Assembly (NCBI GenBank): GCA_937980205.1
Contig: CALJKW010000022.1
Coordinates: 434,001-498,000 of the forward strand
Origin: an uncultured Myxococcales bacterium
GTDB lineage: Bacteria; Myxococcota; Myxococcia; Myxococcales; Myxococcaceae
Length of the DNA stretch: 64,000 nucleotides
Direction of reading: 5' to 3'
Shown: positions 33,800 through 42,365 of the stretch, one piece after another
Layout of the letters: the number at the start of each line of letters is the position of its first letter
How positions within the stretch are numbered: the first letter of the stretch is position 1
Translations under genes and position numbers: made by a program
Notes under the pieces: generated by a model
Told to the model about the DNA's origin: nothing
Databases searched by the model: none
The model's input: the letters and a program-made list of their open reading frames with translations, nothing else

Positions 33800-34527
33800 T
33801 GCGGTTCTTCGTCAGCATCTACTACTGGGTCGTGTTCACCAGCACGATCCTGGTGGGCATCGTCGTCGCGTCGCTGCTGTGGCTCGTGACGCTGCCGTTC
33901 GATCGCCAGCGCCGCGCGGTGCACTGGCTCATCTGCGCGTGGGGCCACCAGTACCTGCGCGCGTGGCCGCTGTGGAGCACGCGCGTCGAGGGCCGCGACA
34001 AGCTGCCGAAGGAGCCGTGCGTCATCATCGCGAACCACCAGTCGATGGCCGACATCATCGCGATCCTCGGCCTCTACTACCCGTTCAAGTTCGTCTCGAA
34101 GGCGTCGCTGTTCGGCGTGCCGGTGCTGGGCTGGCTGATGAAGATGGCCCGCTACGTCAGCGTCGAGCGCGGCCGGGTGAAGTCGATGAACGACATGATG
34201 GAGGCGTGCCGCACCTGGCTGCGCGCCGGCATGAGCGTGATGATCTTCCCCGAGGGCACGTACGCGAGCGACGGGCACCTCTTGCCGTTCAAGACCGGCG
34301 CGTTCGTGCTGGCGATCGAGGAGAACGTGCCCATCGCGCCCGTCGTGCTCGAAGGCACTCCGCAGCTCATCTTCGAAGACGGGCCGTGGCTGTCGCCGAC
34401 GGCGCACATTCGCGTGCGGGTGATGGAGGCGATCTCGCCGCAGGAGCTCGGCGCCGACGCCGAAGCCGCCGCCGCGAAGGTTCGCGAGCGGTACCGCGAG
34501 TGGACTCAGCGGACGACTTCGGTCTGA
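33799..34527 (+). CDS. 1-acyl-sn-glycerol-3-phosphate acyltransferase (PlsC family)
   Basis: A 242-residue protein. An N-terminal helix (IYYWVVFTSTILVGIVVASL) anchors it to the inner membrane. Motifs follow in order: ANHQSMAD (HX4D, about residue 78), ARYVSVERG, IFPEGTYASDG and VPIAPVVLEG. It starts at ATG 33799, sharing the A of the SDR stop, so the two are translationally coupled. It differs from the PlsC at 15415-16224 and may have a different acyl preference or substrate. The last 22 bases overlap the minus-strand orphan ORF at 34506-34607. Confidence 0.86.
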   Translation: MRFFVSIYYWVVFTSTILVGIVVASLLWLVTLPFDRQRRAVHWLICAWGHQYLRAWPLWSTRVEGRDKLPKEPCVIIANHQSMADIIAILGLYYPFKFVSKASLFGVPVLGWLMKMARYVSVERGRVKSMNDMMEACRTWLRAGMSVMIFPEGTYASDGHLLPFKTGAFVLAIEENVPIAPVVLEGTPQLIFEDGPWLSPTAHIRVRVMEAISPQELGADAEAAAAKVRERYREWTQRTTSV

Positions 34528-34607
34528 TCTTCCCGCGGCAGCTCGCGCGCGAGGGCCGCGGACGCAGCGAAGAGCGAGAGCAGCACTGTCAGGCGAAGTA
34601 GCAGCAT
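34506..34607 (-). CDS. Orphan 33-residue ORF that is nearly all a Sec signal peptide
   Basis: A short ORF reading MLLLRLTVLLSLFAASAALA then a 13-residue tail RELPREDQTEVVR. The first 20 residues are a textbook signal peptide: an arginine in the n-region, a leucine-rich core and an A-x-A-like cleavage site. It starts 19 bases after the stop of the M14 peptidase gene on the same strand and overlaps the plsC end antisense by 22 bases. No Shine-Dalgarno sequence is visible. It may be a small secreted peptide or the remnant of a deleted secreted protein. Confidence 0.35.
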   Translation of the reverse strand: MLLLRLTVLLSLFAASAALARELPREDQTEVVR

Positions 34608-34626
34608 GTAGGATTATCGCCCACGC

Positions 34627-36360
34627 TCAGGGCGAGTTGTCGATGCGGAACACCGGGTAAAGATTGAGCTTCTCGTCCCAGCTCGGGTGCCGCTGGTAGA
34701 AGAACTTGAGCCGCTCGTCCGGGCTCTTCGCGAAGGCGGGGTCGGCTTTCAGCCGCGCGTCGAAGGCGGCCTTCACCTGCGGATCTTTGAGCATCTCGCG
34801 CGCGACGGCCTCGGCGACGTACGCCTCCATGTACTCCTTCTGCTCGAGGTGCGCGTTGAACCAACCCCAGCTCATCAGCGAGTCGGGGCCGATGGGCTCG
34901 AGCAGGTTCATCAGCAGCGAGACTCCGCGCTGTCCGGCGGGCACGTAGAGCGAGCCCTTCGGCACCTCGCGCTGATCCGCCTTCCACTCGCCTTTCACCT
35001 GCACGGTCTGCCGGCCTTCGTACGGCTGCGCCTTGAACCGGGCCTCGACGACGCGGAACGACTCGACCGTCGCGGTCGGCGTCGTCTTGTCGAGCACGCT
35101 GAACTTGAAGCCGTGCAGCTTGAGCTTCTCGCCGACCGGCGCCGCGTACGGAGGCGGCACCACGTACCCGCCCTTCGGCGCCTTCATCGACACGGTCGGC
35201 ACGAGCTCGTCGTAGAGCGGCACCTTCCACACCTGCGGCTTCGTGTCGTCGTAGCGGATCCACTTCGCGCCCGAGACCGCCGAGTCCTCGCGCACGTACG
35301 CGTAGCCGGGGAAGTCGATCGTCACCTTGTGATCGTTGTTGTCCCACAGCAGCGGCACGTCTTTGCCCGCGGCCTGCTCGTCGCTCTGGTCCGCCGCCTT
35401 CGTGGCCTCGGCCCAGGTCGCTCCGTCTTCCGCGGCGCGCTGAAGCAGCGCGAGGCACACGTCGTACGTCGCCTTCACCCGCTCGGCGTACGTCTTCCAG
35501 CTGTGCGTCTCGACGAGCGCGACGAAGCGGTTCCTCAGGTTCCAGTACCCGTTCGACAGCCGCGGCGGCGGGACGCCGTACGCGAACCCGCTCGACGGAT
35601 CGTCCTCCTTCGAGAACGACGGGTAGAAGTCGAGCGGCTGGTGGCCCTTGGCTTTGAGCTCCTCGAACACCTTCGTCTGCAGCGCATGCCCCAGGCCCTT
35701 GAGCGCCTCGTTGCCGCTCTTGCGCGGCTCGATGAGCACCGCGACGTCGGGCTGGAACTTCGCTCCGTCGGTGACGTGGAGGTCGGCGTAGAGGATGGGA
35801 TCGTACCGACCGAGCAGGCCGAGCATCGCCTGCATCTCGGGCGCCTCGGCCTTCGCGTAGTCGCGGTTCAGGTTGAGGTTCTGCGAGGTCACGCGCCAGC
35901 CCATCTCCTTCGGGCCCACCTGGTTCGGCCGGTTGTTCGGCGCGACCCGCTCGTGGCCGTCGACGTTGAAGACGGGCACGAACACGAGCGTGACCTTGAA
36001 GAGCGCTCCGGCGCCGGCCTTGCCGTCGAGCAGCTCGCGCAGCAGCCAGAACCCGGCGTCCTTGCCGTCGATCTCTCCGGCGTGAATGCCGCCCTGGAAC
36101 AGCACGACCGGGCGCGCCTTCTTCTTCGCCTGCTCCGGGGTGAACGTGCCGTCGGCGCTCGCTACGAGGTAGAGCATCTTCCGGCCGAGCGGGGTCACTC
36201 CGAACGACTCGCACTTCACCTTGCCGGCGTAGCGCTTGGGGAAGTCGGCGCAGAGGCGCTCGACCTCTTCGTAGCGGCCGGTGCTCACGAAGCCAGACTG
36301 CTCGGCGACGGTGGTCAGCGGTGGCTGCTGCGCTGCGAGCAACACGAGTGCGATCCACAT
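34627..36360 (-). CDS. Zinc carboxypeptidase of the M14 family
   Basis: A 577-residue protein with a short export signal (MWIALVLLAA). The zinc ligands are H93 and E96 (GIHAGEIDGK) and H195 (YADLHVTD). Asn-Arg residues (NLNRD, about 163-167) bind the substrate carboxylate, and ALVETHSWK near residue 300 supplies the catalytic Glu. About 270 residues follow the catalytic domain and include DFPGYAYVRED and SLLMNLLEPIGPDSLMSWGWFNAH; this extension is common in large secreted M14 members of this type. It is expected to be periplasmic or extracellular, acting on peptides or murein fragments. It is divergent from the efflux operon. Confidence 0.85.
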   Translation of the reverse strand: MWIALVLLAAQQPPLTTVAEQSGFVSTGRYEEVERLCADFPKRYAGKVKCESFGVTPLGRKMLYLVASADGTFTPEQAKKKARPVVLFQGGIHAGEIDGKDAGFWLLRELLDGKAGAGALFKVTLVFVPVFNVDGHERVAPNNRPNQVGPKEMGWRVTSQNLNLNRDYAKAEAPEMQAMLGLLGRYDPILYADLHVTDGAKFQPDVAVLIEPRKSGNEALKGLGHALQTKVFEELKAKGHQPLDFYPSFSKEDDPSSGFAYGVPPPRLSNGYWNLRNRFVALVETHSWKTYAERVKATYDVCLALLQRAAEDGATWAEATKAADQSDEQAAGKDVPLLWDNNDHKVTIDFPGYAYVREDSAVSGAKWIRYDDTKPQVWKVPLYDELVPTVSMKAPKGGYVVPPPYAAPVGEKLKLHGFKFSVLDKTTPTATVESFRVVEARFKAQPYEGRQTVQVKGEWKADQREVPKGSLYVPAGQRGVSLLMNLLEPIGPDSLMSWGWFNAHLEQKEYMEAYVAEAVAREMLKDPQVKAAFDARLKADPAFAKSPDERLKFFYQRHPSWDEKLNLYPVFRIDNSP

Positions 36361-36426
36361 GTGGCGGCTCGTAGCACGTCAGAAGGTGGCGGGATCTTCG
36401 TCGTCGCGCTACGCAACGCGCCGCGC

Positions 36427-37737
36427 ATGCTCGCCCTCCTCGCACTCCAGGTCTTCGCGCAGACACCGGACCCGCTGCTGGAGCCGCCACCGGCAGCCGA
36501 GCGACGCCTCTCGTCCTGGGAGGAAGCGGTGCAGCTGTTCTCGGCGAAGTCGCCGGATCTCAAGATCGCAGCCGCGGACATCGTTCGCGCCGGCGGGCGC
36601 AAGCGGCAGGCGCTCGCCGCCCTGCTGCCGCAGGCGGGCGTCACCGGCACGGCCCAGGTCGGATTGTTGCCGCCGCCGCCGGGCGTCTCGGGGTTCACCG
36701 CCGCGTTCTTCGGCGCCGGGCAGCTCTTTCTCGTCAACGCGGTCGCGCAGCTCGCGCTGATCGACGCCCGGGCGTGGAACGCCCTCGCGACCGCCTACGA
36801 GGCCGAAGACGCCGCGAACCTCACCGCCGATGACGCGCGGCGGCTGCTGCTCTTGAACCTGGCGCAGGTGCTGCTCGGCGTCGTCGCCGCTGAGCGCGTC
36901 GCCGAGATCTCGCGCGTCGGCCTCAAGGACGCGCTCTCGCGGCTCGCCCTCGCGGACCGCGCCGCCCGCGCAGGCGCGTCGACCGAGATCGATCTCGGTC
37001 GAACCCGGCAGGACGCCGAGCTGCAGCGCGCCCAGGTGGTTCAAGCCGATGAGCAGGTGCGACAGGCGCGCGAGGCGCTGGGGCTCGCCCTGGGCTTGAG
37101 CGAACCCGTCGGCCTGACGCCCGACTTCCAGCTCGAGGGTCTCGCTGATCGGGTGCTCGGGCGGTGCCGCACCCTCGCAGGCCTGGAGGATCGCGCGGAC
37201 CAGAGAGCGGCCCGGGCCCGCGAGGAGCTCGCCCGAAGGGCCACGCTCGACGTCAAGGCATCGTTCCTTCCGAGCCTGGGCGTTCGCATGAACTACAACG
37301 CCTTCGTCCTTCCGAACCCGATGCCCAACGAGCGGCCCGACCTGCACATCTGGAACGTGCAGGCCGTGCTCACCGTGCCGATCTGGGACGGCGGCTCCCG
37401 CTACGGCGCGCTGCGCGACGCGAAGGCGCAGGAGCAGCAGGCCGCCGCGCGGCGCGACGCCACCGAGCGCGTCGGGCGCGTCGACGTCGATCGCGCGCGC
37501 CGCCAGGTCGAGGTCGCGAACCAGGCCCGCGTCATCGCGGCCAAAGCGCTCGAGCAGGCGGAGCGGGTCGATCAGCTCACGCGCAAGGCGTTCGACGCCG
37601 GCCTGGGCACGAGCCTCGAGCTCGTCACCGCCGCGTCGGCGCTGCGGCAGCAACAGCTCAACCTCGCGCTGCGCGAGTACGACGTCGTGCGCGCGCGCGT
37701 CGTGGCCCTCTTTGCCCTGGCGGATTGCCCTCCATGA
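36427..37737 (+). CDS. Outer-membrane efflux protein (TolC family)
   Basis: A 436-residue protein with a short signal (MLALLALQVFAQ). It has the two-part TolC repeat. Each half has long Ala/Gln/Arg-rich coiled-coil helices (RQAREALGLALGL; VANQARVIAAKALEQAERV) and beta-barrel strands (VRMNYNAFVLPNP; IWNVQAVLTVPIWDGGSRYGALRDAKAQ, in pieces). The W-D-G-G motif before the second helix pair is typical. ATG 36427 is the only start giving a signal sequence. It is the first gene of an outer-membrane factor, adaptor, pump operon and overlaps the adaptor by four bases. Confidence 0.88.
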   Translation: MLALLALQVFAQTPDPLLEPPPAAERRLSSWEEAVQLFSAKSPDLKIAAADIVRAGGRKRQALAALLPQAGVTGTAQVGLLPPPPGVSGFTAAFFGAGQLFLVNAVAQLALIDARAWNALATAYEAEDAANLTADDARRLLLLNLAQVLLGVVAAERVAEISRVGLKDALSRLALADRAARAGASTEIDLGRTRQDAELQRAQVVQADEQVRQAREALGLALGLSEPVGLTPDFQLEGLADRVLGRCRTLAGLEDRADQRAARAREELARRATLDVKASFLPSLGVRMNYNAFVLPNPMPNERPDLHIWNVQAVLTVPIWDGGSRYGALRDAKAQEQQAAARRDATERVGRVDVDRARRQVEVANQARVIAAKALEQAERVDQLTRKAFDAGLGTSLELVTAASALRQQQLNLALREYDVVRARVVALFALADCPP

Positions 37738-39074
37738 AACGCTTCCTGTTGGCTGTCCTCCTCGCGGCGTGCAGCAAGAACGGTGGAGGCGCTCCCGAAG
37801 GGCAGGGCGGCCCGCCGCCGGCCAGGGTCAGCGTCACGACGCTCCAGCCGCAGCAGATCGAGGACAGCGCCGAGTACCTCGCCACGCTGGTGTCGCGCAG
37901 AGCGGTCGTCCTCTATCCGCAGGTGCAGGGCTACGTGCGGTCGATCGGGGTGAAGGCCGGACAGCTGGTGAAGGCCGGCACGCTCTTGATGCAGGTCGAC
38001 CCGGGCGCCGAGGGCACCTCGCTGCAGAACCTGCAGGCGACGCACGAGTCGCTCGCTGCAGCGGCGGCGCTCGCGCGTGAGCGCCGGGATCGCGCCGTCG
38101 CGCTGCGGAAGGACGGCATCGTGAGCCAGCAGACGGCGGACGAAGCGCGCACCGCGGCGGACCAGGCCGAGGCCGCGCTGCGCGCCTCGGAGGCCACCAT
38201 CGCCTCGCAGCGGACGCGGCTGGGCTTCTTCTCCATCACCGCGCCCATCGACGGAGTCGTCGGCGACGTGCCGGTGAAGATCGGCGACTTCGTCACGCCG
38301 CAGACCCCGCTCAGCTCGGTCACGCAGGACAGCGGGCTCGAGGCCGACGTGCAGATCCCCGTCGAGCGCGCGGGAGGCCTGGGGCCGCAGAGCCGCGTCC
38401 GCCTGCTCGCCACCGACGGCGGCATCGCCGGAGACAGCCCGGTCACGTTCGTGTCTCCCCGCGCCGAGGCGGGCACGCAGCTGGTGCTGGTGAAGGGGGC
38501 GTTCGACGCGCTCAGCGGCCTGCGCGCGGGGCAGGTGGTGCGCGCGCGCATCGTCTTCTCGACGCACGAGGGGCTCATGATTCCGGTCGGCAGCGTCACC
38601 CGCCAGGCCGGGCAGACGTTCGCGTACATCGTCGACGGCAGCGGCAAGGCCAGCCGCGTGCCCGTCGAGCTCGGCGCGCTGCAGGGGAATCACTACGTGG
38701 TGAACAGCGGCCTCGAAGCCGGCGCGAAGCTCGTCACGTCGGGACTGCAGATGGTGCAGGACGGAGCGCCGGTGCAGATCGCGGGAGAGGGACCGCCGGC
38801 TGGGGAGAAGCCGGGGCCCCAGCCGGGGGCGAGCGGTTCCGGGCAACGCCCGGAACAGAGGCCGGAGACGCCGGACTCGCCGCCGGCTGGGGAAAAGCCG
38901 GGGCCCCAGCCGGGGGCGAGCGGTTCCGGGCAACGCCCGGAACAGAGGCCGGAGACGCCGGACTCGCCGCCGGCTGGGGAAAAGCCGGGGCCCCAGCCGG
39001 GGGCGAGCGGTTCCGGGCAACGCCCGGAACAGAGGCCGGAGACGCCGGACTCGCCGCCGGCTGGGGAAAAGTAG
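37734..39074 (+). CDS. RND efflux periplasmic adaptor lipoprotein with repeated C-terminal tail
   Basis: A 446-residue membrane fusion protein. The lipobox LLAAC puts the lipidated Cys at residue 13. The core has the lipoyl half-motifs VQGYVRSIGVKAGQLVKAG and FFSITAPIDGVVGDV, a coiled-coil hairpin (about residues 100-165), and beta-barrel and membrane-proximal parts (LMIPVGSVTRQAG, YVVNSGLEAGAKLV). From about residue 354 the tail is a 29-residue repeat rich in Pro, Gly, Glu and Gln (PPAGEKPGPQPGASG...), present 3.2 times, which is not part of the family fold. ATG 37734 overlaps the TolC-like gene by four bases; the pump gene starts two bases after the stop. Confidence 0.88.
   Translation: MKRFLLAVLLAACSKNGGGAPEGQGGPPPARVSVTTLQPQQIEDSAEYLATLVSRRAVVLYPQVQGYVRSIGVKAGQLVKAGTLLMQVDPGAEGTSLQNLQATHESLAAAAALARERRDRAVALRKDGIVSQQTADEARTAADQAEAALRASEATIASQRTRLGFFSITAPIDGVVGDVPVKIGDFVTPQTPLSSVTQDSGLEADVQIPVERAGGLGPQSRVRLLATDGGIAGDSPVTFVSPRAEAGTQLVLVKGAFDALSGLRAGQVVRARIVFSTHEGLMIPVGSVTRQAGQTFAYIVDGSGKASRVPVELGALQGNHYVVNSGLEAGAKLVTSGLQMVQDGAPVQIAGEGPPAGEKPGPQPGASGSGQRPEQRPETPDSPPAGEKPGPQPGASGSGQRPEQRPETPDSPPAGEKPGPQPGASGSGQRPEQRPETPDSPPAGEK
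38793..39071 (+). repeat. 3.2 copies of an 87-bp in-frame tandem repeat with perfect internal palindromes
   Basis: Copies start at 38793, 38880 and 38967, with an 18-base partial at 39054. Copies 2 and 3 are identical by eye; copy 1 differs at one or a few bases. Each contains GTTCCGGGC, a 3-base loop and its exact complement (copy 1 at 38836-38856). The period is a multiple of three, so the reading frame is kept, and the array runs up to the stop codon of the adaptor gene. Confidence 0.93.
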
Positions 39075-39075
39075 A

Positions 39076-42000
39076 GTGTTCGTCTCGTTCTTCATCAAGC
39101 GCCCGGTCCTCTCGAGCGTGTGCGCGCTGATCATCGTCCTCGTCGGGGCCATCTCGATCCCCCGGCTGCCGATCTCGCAGTACCCGAGCCTCGCGCTGCC
39201 GCAGGTCAACGTGATGAGCATCTACACGGGCGCGAACGCGGAGACGGTCGAGAAGGCGGTCACCACTCCGCTCGAGCAGCAGATCAACGGCGTCGAGGGC
39301 ATGAAGTACCTCACCTCGAGCAGCGGCAGCGACGGCGTCAGCAACATCTCGGTCGTCTTCGACCCGACGCGCAACGTCGACGTCGCCGCGGTCGACGTGC
39401 AGAACCGCGTGCAGGTCGCGCTCGGCCAACTGCCGCAAGAGGTCCGCCAGAACGGCATCGCGATCACCAAGACGGCGGGCAGCTTCGTCGCGGCGATCGC
39501 CATCTACGACGAGAGCGGCCAGTACGACATGCAGTTCGTCTCGAACTACGTCGAGATCTACCTGCGCGACGCGCTGAAGCGGCAGAAGGGCGTCGGCACG
39601 GTCGAGGTGTTCGGCGCGCGGCGCTTCTCGATGCGCGTCTGGCTCGACCCCGCGCGGCTCGCCTCGCGCGGCCTGACGCCGCTCGATGTCGTGAACGCGC
39701 TGCGCGAGCAGAACGTGCAGGTGGCCGCGGGGCAGATCGGCCGCCCGCCGGTCGCCGACACGCAGGCGTTCCAGTTCAACGTCGTCGCGCGCGGGCGCTT
39801 GTCCGAGCCGCGCGAGTTCGAGGACGTCGTGCTCAAGCAGGGCGCCGCCGGCGCCGCGCTGGTGCGGCTCAAGGACGTCGCGCGCGTCGAGCTGGGCGCC
39901 GAGGACTACGCGCAGTTCCTCCAGTACAACGGCCGCGACACCGCCGGCCTCGGCGTGATGCAGCTGCCGAACGCGAACGCGCTCGACGTGATGGAGAACG
40001 TCCGCGCCGAGATGGAGCGCCTGTCGAAGCAGTTCCCCAAAGGGCTCAAGTACGAGATCGCGTTCGACTCGACGCTCGCGGTGAACCAGTCGATCCGCGA
40101 GGTGCTCGTCACGCTCGCCGAGGCCATCGTGCTCGTCGTGCTCGTCATCCTCGTCTTCCTGCAGGGGCTGCGCGCGACCTTCATTCCGGCGATCGTCATC
40201 CCCGTCTCGCTCGTCGGCACGTTCGCGTTCGTGAAGCTGATGGGCTTCTCGATCAACACGCTGACGCTGTTCGGCCTCACGCTCGCGACCGGCCTCGTCG
40301 TCGACGACGCCATCGTCGTCATCGAGAACATCAGCCGCCACCTCGAGGAGAGCGGCGGCAAGAAGACTCCGATGCAGGCGGCGATCGAGGGCATGAGCGA
40401 GGTCGTCGCGCCCGTCATCGCGATCTCCCTCGTGCTGATCGCGGTGTTCGTGCCGGTGAGCTTCTTCCCCGGCTCGACGGGGATCATCTACCAGCAGTTC
40501 GCGCTCACCATCGCGTTCTCGGTGGCGATCTCGACGTTCGCGTCGGTGACGCTGACGCCGGCGCTGTCCGCGCTGCTGCTCAAGCACGTGAGCGAGAAGA
40601 AGGGCCGCTTCTTCCGCTTCGTCGACCGCGCGCTCGAGGGCACACATCGGCTCTACGCGCGCGCGCTCAAGCCGTTCATCACGCGCCCGGCGATCGGCTT
40701 CCTCGCGTTCCTCGCCTTCGTCGCCGCGACGGGCTGGCTGTACCTGCGGGTGCCGAGCGGCTTCATCCCCGAGGAGGACCAGGGCTGGTTCATCGTCGCG
40801 GTGAACGGGCCGGACGGCGCGTCGCTCTCCGAGACGGCGAAGGTGCTCACCAAGGTGCAGAAGGTGCTGGGCGAGCAGCCCGAGATTCAGGGCTCCTTCA
40901 CCGTCGGTGGCTTCACGTTCGGCGGCAGCGGCCCCAACCGCGGCATCGCCTTCGTGCAGCTCAAGCCGTGGGACCAGCGCCCCGGAGAGGAGCACGGCGT
41001 CGGCGCGGTGCTCGGCCGGCTGCAGGGGCCGTTCTCCGAGATCACCGAGGCGATGGTGATGGCGTTTCCTCCGCCGTCCGTCGAGGGCGTCGGCTCGCTC
41101 GGCGGCTTCCAGCTCGAGATCGAAGACCGCACGCTTCAGGCGACGCTGCCCGAGCTCGGCGCGGCGACGCGGCAGGTGCTCGAGCGCGTCGGCACGGCGC
41201 AGGAGATCGGCGGCGCGTTCAGCACGTTCACCGCCGATGATCCGCAGGTCGTCGTCGACGTCGACCGCGAGAAGGCGCGCGCCATGGGCATCGACCTCGC
41301 GCAGGTGTTCGGCACGCTGCAGGTGTCGCTCGGCTCCGCGTACGTGAACGACTTCGACTTCGCGAGCCGCGCGTACCGCGTGCTCGTGCAGGCCGAGGCG
41401 TCGGCGCGCGACAACCCGTCGGACATCGGCACGCTGTACGTGCGCAACGCGGCCGGCGCGATGGTGCCGCTCGACAGCGTCGTGAAGGTCAGCTCGGCCA
41501 CGAGCGCCCAGGTCATCAACCACTTCAACCTGTTTCGCAGCGTCGAGGTCAGCGGCTCCGCCGCGCCCGGCTTCTCGTCCGGCCAGGCGCTCGCCGCGAT
41601 GGAGCGCGTCGCGAAGGAGTCGCTGCCCGAGGGCTTCGGCTACGAGTGGTCCGGCCTCTCGCAGGAGGAGCTCGAGAGCGGCGGCCAGACCGGCATCATC
41701 TTCCTGCTCGGCCTGTTGTTCGTGTTCCTCGTCCTCGCCGCCCAGTACGAGAGCTTCGCGCTGCCGTTCGTCGTCGTCCTCTCGGTGCCGCTCGCGATCC
41801 TCGGTGCGCTCGCGTTTCAGTCGGTGCGCGGGCTGCCGAACGACGTCTTCTGCCAGGTCGGCATGGTGATGCTGGTGGGCCTGGCGTCGAAGAACGCGAT
41901 CCTCATCGTAGAGATGGCGCGCCGCCTGCGCGACGAGGGCAAGCCCGCGGTGCAGGCCGCGCTCGAGGCGTGCGAGCTCCGCCTTCGGCCGATTCTCATG

Positions 42001-42192
42001 ACGTCGATCGCGTTTCTGCTCGGCGTGATGCCGCTGATGTTCAGCGAGGGCGCCGGCTCGGCCGCGCGCAGCTCGCTCGGCACCGCCGTCTTCGGCGGGA
42101 TGTTGGTGTCGACGGTGCTGAACCTGTTCTTCACGCCGGTGCTGTTCGTGATCGTCGACAAGGTGCGCCGGCCCGGCCAGCGGCCGGCGTGA
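39076..42192 (+). CDS. RND multidrug efflux pump (AcrB/HAE1 family)
   Basis: A 1038-residue full-length inner-membrane pump. It starts at GTG 39076 (FVSFFIKRPVLSSVCAL, helix 1). The signature GLTLATGLVVDDAIVVIENI (about residues 399-418, with two Asp residues of the proton relay) and LVGLASKNAILIVEMARRL near residue 935 with K940 are present. Two large periplasmic loops contain the porter and docking domains. HAE1-type pumps export hydrophobic drugs, dyes or lipids using proton motive force, with the two upstream gene products. No regulator gene is adjacent. The gene ends just before a MITE-like element. Confidence 0.93.
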   Translation: MFVSFFIKRPVLSSVCALIIVLVGAISIPRLPISQYPSLALPQVNVMSIYTGANAETVEKAVTTPLEQQINGVEGMKYLTSSSGSDGVSNISVVFDPTRNVDVAAVDVQNRVQVALGQLPQEVRQNGIAITKTAGSFVAAIAIYDESGQYDMQFVSNYVEIYLRDALKRQKGVGTVEVFGARRFSMRVWLDPARLASRGLTPLDVVNALREQNVQVAAGQIGRPPVADTQAFQFNVVARGRLSEPREFEDVVLKQGAAGAALVRLKDVARVELGAEDYAQFLQYNGRDTAGLGVMQLPNANALDVMENVRAEMERLSKQFPKGLKYEIAFDSTLAVNQSIREVLVTLAEAIVLVVLVILVFLQGLRATFIPAIVIPVSLVGTFAFVKLMGFSINTLTLFGLTLATGLVVDDAIVVIENISRHLEESGGKKTPMQAAIEGMSEVVAPVIAISLVLIAVFVPVSFFPGSTGIIYQQFALTIAFSVAISTFASVTLTPALSALLLKHVSEKKGRFFRFVDRALEGTHRLYARALKPFITRPAIGFLAFLAFVAATGWLYLRVPSGFIPEEDQGWFIVAVNGPDGASLSETAKVLTKVQKVLGEQPEIQGSFTVGGFTFGGSGPNRGIAFVQLKPWDQRPGEEHGVGAVLGRLQGPFSEITEAMVMAFPPPSVEGVGSLGGFQLEIEDRTLQATLPELGAATRQVLERVGTAQEIGGAFSTFTADDPQVVVDVDREKARAMGIDLAQVFGTLQVSLGSAYVNDFDFASRAYRVLVQAEASARDNPSDIGTLYVRNAAGAMVPLDSVVKVSSATSAQVINHFNLFRSVEVSGSAAPGFSSGQALAAMERVAKESLPEGFGYEWSGLSQEELESGGQTGIIFLLGLLFVFLVLAAQYESFALPFVVVLSVPLAILGALAFQSVRGLPNDVFCQVGMVMLVGLASKNAILIVEMARRLRDEGKPAVQAALEACELRLRPILMTSIAFLLGVMPLMFSEGAGSAARSSLGTAVFGGMLVSTVLNLFFTPVLFVIVDKVRRPGQRPA

Positions 42193-42222
42193 GCTTCGCC
42201 GCGGCACCGGGGCCGCGCGCCT

Positions 42223-42365
42223 GCAGGCTGCTGAAAAACGAGCGAACGGCACGAGGTCGAGGCGCCGGCGAGGACCGCGCGGAGCGTACGTCGTCTGGTA
42301 CGTGAGCACGGACCGGAGCCGGCAACGATGAGATCGGGCCGTGCAGCCGTTCTTCAGCAGCCTGC
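42223..42365. mobile_element. MITE/REP-like element with 18-bp terminal inverted repeats
   Basis: The left end GCAGGCTGCTGAAAAACG (42223-42240) is matched by an inverted right end (42348-42365) with one mismatch. The 107-base centre has partial internal symmetry and no ORF. Elements with GCTGCTGAAAAA ends are known as dispersed repeats in several bacterial genomes. The right end coincides with the stop codon of the minus-strand SMI1-like gene, so the element may have altered the end of that protein. It separates convergent genes. Confidence 0.7.

Noticed and set aside
38793..39071. Tandem palindromic array read as a CRISPR
   Set aside because: The 87-bp units are directly adjacent without unique spacers and are in frame with the adaptor gene.
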